A DNA stretch of 35,761 nt from Candidatus Dormiibacterota bacterium (GTDB taxonomy: Bacteria > Chloroflexota > Dormibacteria > Dormibacterales > Dormibacteraceae): NCBI GenBank assembly GCA_003151935.1, contig PLYZ01000082.1, positions 222 to 35,982 on the forward strand, written 5' to 3'. Positions 31,908 through 35,761 of this stretch are shown here, piece by piece. The notes under the pieces are model-generated. The model was not told the origin of the DNA and did no database searches. It was given only the letters and a program-made list of their open reading frames with translations. Made by a program: the position numbers and the translations under genes. Position 1 is the first letter of the stretch, and every line of letters starts with the position of its first letter.

Positions 31908-33491
31908 ATGAGACCGCTTCTCGGGCGCCTCGGCGGGTACCTCCCCGCCACCGTCGCCCTGGCCCTGCCGATCGTCTTTATACCCACGATTGAGGATTCA
32001 TTCATCCTCCCGCGTGCTTCGATCGTCATCGTAGCTGCATGCGTCGGCGCTGGGCTGGCCCTTTTGGTGCCTGGAGGGCCAGGATTGGGGAGGCTGCGCT
32101 GGCCGCTGATCGCCGCCTCGATGGCCACGATCCTCGCCTTCGCTTTCTCGATTTCGTGGCCCCTCAGCCTGGCCGGCTCGTATACGCGGTACGAGTCGCT
32201 GCCGATCCGGCTCGCCTACCTCGGCCTGTTCGCAATCGCCGTCTGGCTCCTGCGGCGCCGGCGCCCCCGTGACTGGGTCCTGACGGCACTGGTCTTCGGC
32301 ACCGCCATTGCGAGTCTCGAGGCGCTGCTGCAATGGTCCCAGCACGTCGCGTACCGGCCGGACGGGAACCTGGGTAATGCCAACCTGCTGGGCGCCTTGA
32401 TCGCCATGGCCTTTCCGCTTGCGATCGCCCGCGGGCTGCGGGGCGATCGTTTCACGGTCGCCTGGTGGCTCGGCGCTGCGGTCCTGGCAGGAGGACTGGC
32501 CGCGACCACCTCGCGGAGCGGTGCCCTGGGAGCTCTGGCGGGTTGTCTCGCGCTGATCGTCTTCTCAGTCAGAGCAAGGGCTGCCGCCATCGCGGCGATC
32601 GCCTCGACCGTGGTCATCGGCGGAGCGCTTTTCGTGATTGTGCTGTCGCCTTTGCGACTGCTGAACGACGACCCTGCCCGGCTCAGGATTCATCTCTGGC
32701 AGGACGGCCTGCACCTGATCGCGGCCCGGCCGCTCACAGGTTGGGGCCAGGACGCGACGGGTCTCGCCTTGGGGCGATTCCTGAGCGGCGATTGGTCGCC
32801 CGGCGTCACGTTCGATCGCATTCATTCAGGTCCCCTCGACATCGCCGCCACGCAGGGATTGATCGGCCTGGCGGCGGCGGGCTGGATCCTCGTGGTCCTG
32901 TTCCGCGGAGCGTGGCGAACGCGATTCGCCAGCGGCGCAGGACCTCTGGCAGCGGCCTGCGTTGGATACACGGTCTGGGTCCTTTTCAACTTCGACTGGG
33001 CGCCGGCGACGGGGGCCTTCTGGCTCCTCGCCGGGACCGCATGGTCAGCGGTCCGAGCCGTCGAGGTCGAACCCGTCGGCGGGGCCGCTGCAGCAGCTCA
33101 GCCAACGGGTGGCCCGGCCATCTGGCGGTCAGCTGCGGCCGTTGCGATGGCCCTATTTGCCGTCGCATTCGGAGTGTTACCGGTCCTGGCCGACACCTGG
33201 TATTTGCAGGGAAAGTCCGAGCTTTCGGTGCTGGTAGATCCGTTTCAGGCCCGCTATCACTGGGGGCTCGGGCAGGGCCTGGTCGCCCAGGGTTCGCTGT
33301 CGCGAGGCGTGGAAGAGCTGCGGCGCGCCGCGGACCTCGGTGAGAGCGAGCCCGGCCTCTACGTCGAGCTCGGTGACGCCGAGGCTCAGCTCGGCCGGCT
33401 GGCCGATGCGCGAAGCGATTACAGGCGAGCCCTTCAGATCGACCCTTACTACGGGCCGGCGAGCCAGCGCCTGGCCGCCATGGGGAGCTGA
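31908..33491 (+). CDS. O-antigen ligase/polymerase-like membrane protein with C-terminal TPR
   Basis: This 527-aa protein has about ten to eleven membrane spans and the Wzy_C/WaaL-like pattern. PDGNLGNANLLGALIAMAFP and TTSRSGALGALAGC are typical membrane landmarks. The large external loop carries DGLHLIAARPLTGWGQDATG, FDRIHSGPLDIAATQGLIGL, whose Arg and His match ligase-family key residues. After the last span a TPR-like pair (LSRGVEELRRAADLGESEPG; ELGDAEAQLGRLADARSDYR) ends the protein. It probably joins or polymerises surface glycans, but no other glycan genes are here. GGAGG lies 8 nt before the ATG. It is divergent from clpC and convergent with rpsA. Confidence 0.87.
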   Translation: MRPLLGRLGGYLPATVALALPIVFIPTIEDSFILPRASIVIVAACVGAGLALLVPGGPGLGRLRWPLIAASMATILAFAFSISWPLSLAGSYTRYESLPIRLAYLGLFAIAVWLLRRRRPRDWVLTALVFGTAIASLEALLQWSQHVAYRPDGNLGNANLLGALIAMAFPLAIARGLRGDRFTVAWWLGAAVLAGGLAATTSRSGALGALAGCLALIVFSVRARAAAIAAIASTVVIGGALFVIVLSPLRLLNDDPARLRIHLWQDGLHLIAARPLTGWGQDATGLALGRFLSGDWSPGVTFDRIHSGPLDIAATQGLIGLAAAGWILVVLFRGAWRTRFASGAGPLAAACVGYTVWVLFNFDWAPATGAFWLLAGTAWSAVRAVEVEPVGGAAAAAQPTGGPAIWRSAAAVAMALFAVAFGVLPVLADTWYLQGKSELSVLVDPFQARYHWGLGQGLVAQGSLSRGVEELRRAADLGESEPGLYVELGDAEAQLGRLADARSDYRRALQIDPYYGPASQRLAAMGS

Positions 33492-33530
33492 ACCAGCCGG
33501 CCGGGCGCTCCTCGGGTGGGCCCTCCCTGT

Positions 33531-33566
33531 GCGCAAGCGGCGATATGGATGGGACTAACTGATTGC
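33531..33566 (+). repeat. 36-bp interspersed repeat, copy D
   Basis: The copy carries GATATGGATGGGACTAACTG, two or more changes from consensus. It lies 40 nt after the O-antigen-ligase-like stop and is followed 18 bp later by copy E in the same orientation. Confidence 0.85.
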
Positions 33567-33584
33567 TCCCGCTGGCTCCCTGCG

Positions 33585-33620
33585 CGGCAAGCGGCGATGA
33601 GGTTGGGACTTACTGATTGC
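33585..33620 (+). repeat. 36-bp interspersed repeat, copy E
   Basis: Closest to consensus except CGGCAA at the left edge and GAGGTTGGG in the middle. GGCTC (33573-33577) and GAGCC (33625-33629) bracket it, as for copy C, giving a possible 5-bp outer stem. Confidence 0.87.
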
Positions 33621-33710
33621 CCCCGAGCCGAACTACGCCTGCCGCAGTCAACTCAAAACAGACAAGCCCAAGAGGTCAATCCAGCCTGTTAAGAACCGAC
33701 GCCGTGGGAG

Positions 33711-34910
33711 CTAGGACTCGTCCTCGACGTCGTCGTACTCGGCCGGCCGCTGCTCGGGACGCCCGTTGGCCAGGGTGGCGGGCGGCGCCGACAGCTGCTT
33801 CAGGCTGAGCGAGATGCGCCGGCGGGCGGTGTCGATACCGATCACCTTCACCTGCAGCGTCTCCCCCACCTTCAGCACGTCCTCCGTCCGCTCGACGTGT
33901 TCCCACGACAACTCTGAGATGTGGAGCAGCCCTTCGATCCCCTGCATGATCTGGAGGAAGGCCCCGTACTTCTTGGTTTTTGTGACCTGGCCTTCGACGA
34001 TCGAGCCGATGGGCATCGATTGGACGAGCCTTTCCCAGGGATCCTGCTGCAGCTGCCGTAGTGATAGTGAGATTCGCGTTTGCTCGGGATCGAGCTTGAT
34101 CACCTTCACGGTGACCTCTTCGGCGAGCTGCAGAACATCGGTCACCTTGGAGACCCGGTCCCATGACAGCTCGGAGATGTGGATCAGTCCATCGGCGCCG
34201 CCGATGTCGACGAACGCCCCGTAGCTGGTGATCCCGGAGACCGTCCCCTTGACGGTGGCCCCGGTCTGAAGCCGGCTGAAGAGCTCTTCCCGCTTGCGGG
34301 CGCGATCCTCGTCCTCGGCAGCCTTCTGGCTGACGATCAGGCGGTTGCGCTTCCGGTTGACTTCGAGAATCTTCACGGGGATCCGCTGGCCGACCAGCGA
34401 CTCCAGGCTGCCGGCGTAAGCGCGCGCGACCTGGCTCGAGGGCAAGAAGCCTCGCAGGCCGAGGATGTTGACGATCAGGCCGCCCTTGTTCTGCTCGCGT
34501 ACGTCGGCTTCGATGACAGAACCGTCGGCCTGCTTCTCGGCGGCGACGATCCACGTCGTCTCCGCCCGCGCGCGGCGCAGGCTGAGAACCACGTTGCCTT
34601 CTTCGTTCTCCGGCTGTAGGACGTAGACCTTGATCTGGTCGCCCGGCTCGAGCCCGACCGAGTCCGCGTCACCCCGGTTGCCGAGCTCCTTGCTCGAGAT
34701 GACACCTTCGGCCTTGGCCCCGATGTCGACCAGCACCTCATCCGCGTCGACCCGCACCACGATTCCGTCAACGATGTCCCCATGGTTCGGGGTCTTGAAG
34801 GCTTCCTGGTCGTAATGAAGGTAGTCCTCCATCGTCATCGCGTAGGCTGCGTCTTCCTGGTCGGGCGCCTCCTTCTGTTCTGTCAGGACAGCACCGGACT
34901 CATTGGACAA
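33711..34910 (-). CDS. rpsA: 30S ribosomal protein S1 (four-domain form)
   Basis: This 399-aa protein has four S1 RNA-binding domains at about 44-112, 128-196, 214-282 and 299-370. Each has the GxxV/G-F/hydrophobic pattern, for example GDIVDGIVVRVDADEVLVDI, GTVSGITSYGAFVDIGGADG and LIHISELSW twice or nearly so (LIHISELSW, LLHISELSW). Four-domain S1 proteins are common in Gram-positive bacteria and relatives; the C-terminal Gln/Asp/Glu tail is acidic. Start is TTG at 34910 with AGGGGGT 8 nt upstream; ATG at 34838 is a plausible shorter start. A TACAAT -10-like site lies at 34981-34986 on the minus strand in the gap after panC. Confidence 0.95.
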   Translation of the reverse strand: MSNESGAVLTEQKEAPDQEDAAYAMTMEDYLHYDQEAFKTPNHGDIVDGIVVRVDADEVLVDIGAKAEGVISSKELGNRGDADSVGLEPGDQIKVYVLQPENEEGNVVLSLRRARAETTWIVAAEKQADGSVIEADVREQNKGGLIVNILGLRGFLPSSQVARAYAGSLESLVGQRIPVKILEVNRKRNRLIVSQKAAEDEDRARKREELFSRLQTGATVKGTVSGITSYGAFVDIGGADGLIHISELSWDRVSKVTDVLQLAEEVTVKVIKLDPEQTRISLSLRQLQQDPWERLVQSMPIGSIVEGQVTKTKKYGAFLQIMQGIEGLLHISELSWEHVERTEDVLKVGETLQVKVIGIDTARRRISLSLKQLSAPPATLANGRPEQRPAEYDDVEDES

Positions 34911-34980
34911 CGGACGTACCCCCTAAGGTTTATTGGTGTGGTGTTGGTCGTCATAACGGCCTCCGCCAATACGAACCGCC

Positions 34981-34986
34981 ATTGTA
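34981..34986 (-). promoter_or_regulatory. candidate -10 element for rpsA
   Basis: TACAAT matches TATAAT at five of six bases, about 70 nt before the rpsA TTG start and 15 nt after the panC stop. No -35 match is present at 16-18 bp, as for several other promoters here. The 90-bp gap 34911-35000 shows nothing else. Confidence 0.35.
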
Positions 34987-35000
34987 ACTCAGAACCGGCG

Positions 35001-35761
35001 TTATCCCGGGAACTCCTTTGAGAGATCGTGATTGTCGATCAGTCGCGTGGCGCCGATCCGGACGGCAAGCACGGCCAACGACCCAGGAGGCGTGAACGTC
35101 TCCGGATCCACGATCTCGGCATACTCGACCCGCGCCAGCGGCTCCGCATCGAGCAGTCCGCAGAGCATCTCCCGAAGCTTTTCTGGCCTTCGCTCTCCTC
35201 TGGCGTAGGCCGCCGCGGCAAGCCGTAAAGCCGAGCTGAGGCAGACTGCCGCCGCCCGTTCCACGGTGCTGAGATAGGCGTTGCGCGAGCTCAGGGCCAG
35301 GCCGTCCGGCTCCCGGACCGTCGGGCAAACGCGGATCTCGACCGGATAATCCAGGTCGCGCGCAAGCCGTTTCACAACCGCCACCTGCTGCGCGTCCTTC
35401 TGTCCGAAGTACGCCCGATCGGGCTCGACCGCGGCGAACAGCTTGCTTACGACCGTCGCGACGCCCTCGAAGTGCCCGGGACGGGCGGCCCCTTCGAGCG
35501 GGTCCCCCACGCCGCCGACGTGCACTCGCGTGCTCGACCCCGGTGGGTACATGACGTCCACGGTCGGCCGGTAGATGGCGTCCACGCCGGCCCGCCTCAG
35601 CACGTCCGCATCGCGGGCTGGGTCACGCGGGTAGCGTTCGAAATCCTCGTCCTGACCGAACTGGATCGGGTTCACGAACACGCTGACGACGAGGATCCCG
35701 TTTTCGCGGCGCGCCCTCTCGATCAGGCTGAGGTGGCCGGCATGGAGCGCCCCCATGGTCG
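35001..35761 (-). CDS. panC: pantothenate synthetase (partial at the N-terminus)
   Basis: PanC joins pantoate and beta-alanine with ATP in vitamin B5 synthesis. PTMGALHAGHLSLIERAR has the HIGH-type nucleotide motif. VSVFVNPIQFGQDEDFERYP, RPGHFEGVATVVSKLF, DRAYFGQKDAQQVAVVKRL and ALSSRNAYLS (KMSKS-like) are family signatures. The frame stays open to the window edge, and the usual 25-30 residues before PTMG are missing. The Met at 35756 is the internal one of the TMGALH motif, so the gene continues outside the window. The stop (TAA, 35001) is 90 nt upstream of rpsA. Confidence 0.95.
   Translation of the reverse strand, partial: TMGALHAGHLSLIERARRENGILVVSVFVNPIQFGQDEDFERYPRDPARDADVLRRAGVDAIYRPTVDVMYPPGSSTRVHVGGVGDPLEGAARPGHFEGVATVVSKLFAAVEPDRAYFGQKDAQQVAVVKRLARDLDYPVEIRVCPTVREPDGLALSSRNAYLSTVERAAAVCLSSALRLAAAAYARGERRPEKLREMLCGLLDAEPLARVEYAEIVDPETFTPPGSLAVLAVRIGATRLIDNHDLSKEFPG

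Larger units (their letters stand above)
33492..33710. other. intergenic region between convergent genes
   Basis: This 219-bp gap holds two repeat copies in direct orientation (33531-33566 and 33585-33620). No U-tailed hairpin typical of a terminator was found for either flanking gene. The repeat pair itself may serve. No coding signal is seen. Confidence 0.6.

Overview
The window is a high-GC bacterial chromosome segment (GC roughly in the mid-60s percent by eye). It is densely coded, uses TTG and GTG starts often, and has many 1-4 nt gene overlaps. No phage, insertion sequence, CRISPR array, rRNA or tRNA gene was seen. Gene content and order point to a Terrabacteria-type organism. Much of the minus strand follows the order known from Bacillus: clpC, radA, yacL, ispD, ispF, cysS, rlmB, yacP, rpmG, secE, nusG, rplK, rplA, rplJ, rplL, rpoB. 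A soil lineage near Chloroflexota or Candidatus Dormibacterota would fit, but that placement is an inference from gene content and style, not a measurement.

Region 1 (1-6766) is the ribosomal and RNA polymerase block, read leftward: rpmG-secE-nusG, rplK-rplA, a GNAT acetyltransferase, rplJ-rplL behind an L10-type attenuation leader, and the first 402 codons of rpoB. A PLP enzyme on the opposite strand separates rplL from rpoB. Region 2 (6792-10580) is accessory: a TetR regulator divergent from a SnoaL-like protein, an isocitrate/isopropylmalate dehydrogenase-family enzyme, an SGNH hydrolase and a PIG-L deacetylase. Three copies of a double-hairpin repeat are scattered here. Region 3 (10720-21788) is a long leftward operon: radA, a PIN-TRAM protein, ispD, ispF, cysS, rlmB, a site-2 protease fused to a Clp N-domain, a YacP-type NYN protein, pyruvate kinase, and an unrecognised 613-aa protein built by internal duplication.

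Region 4 (22035-29053) is a membrane-associated cluster: RDD protein, SpoIIM-like protein, DUF58, MoxR ATPase, DUF4350, DUF4129 and a polytopic membrane protein. MoxR/DUF58 systems are generally thought to be chaperone-like assemblies acting at the envelope. Region 5 (29271-35761) holds clpC, a divergent O-antigen-ligase/TPR membrane protein, rpsA and a panC that runs off the end.

The most notable items are the Clp-N/site-2 protease fusion encoded in the same window as a complete ClpC, the duplicated 613-aa protein, a 36-bp intergenic repeat present five times in both orientations, and the rplJ leader, in which one hairpin appears to be both the terminator and the mask over the ribosome binding site.
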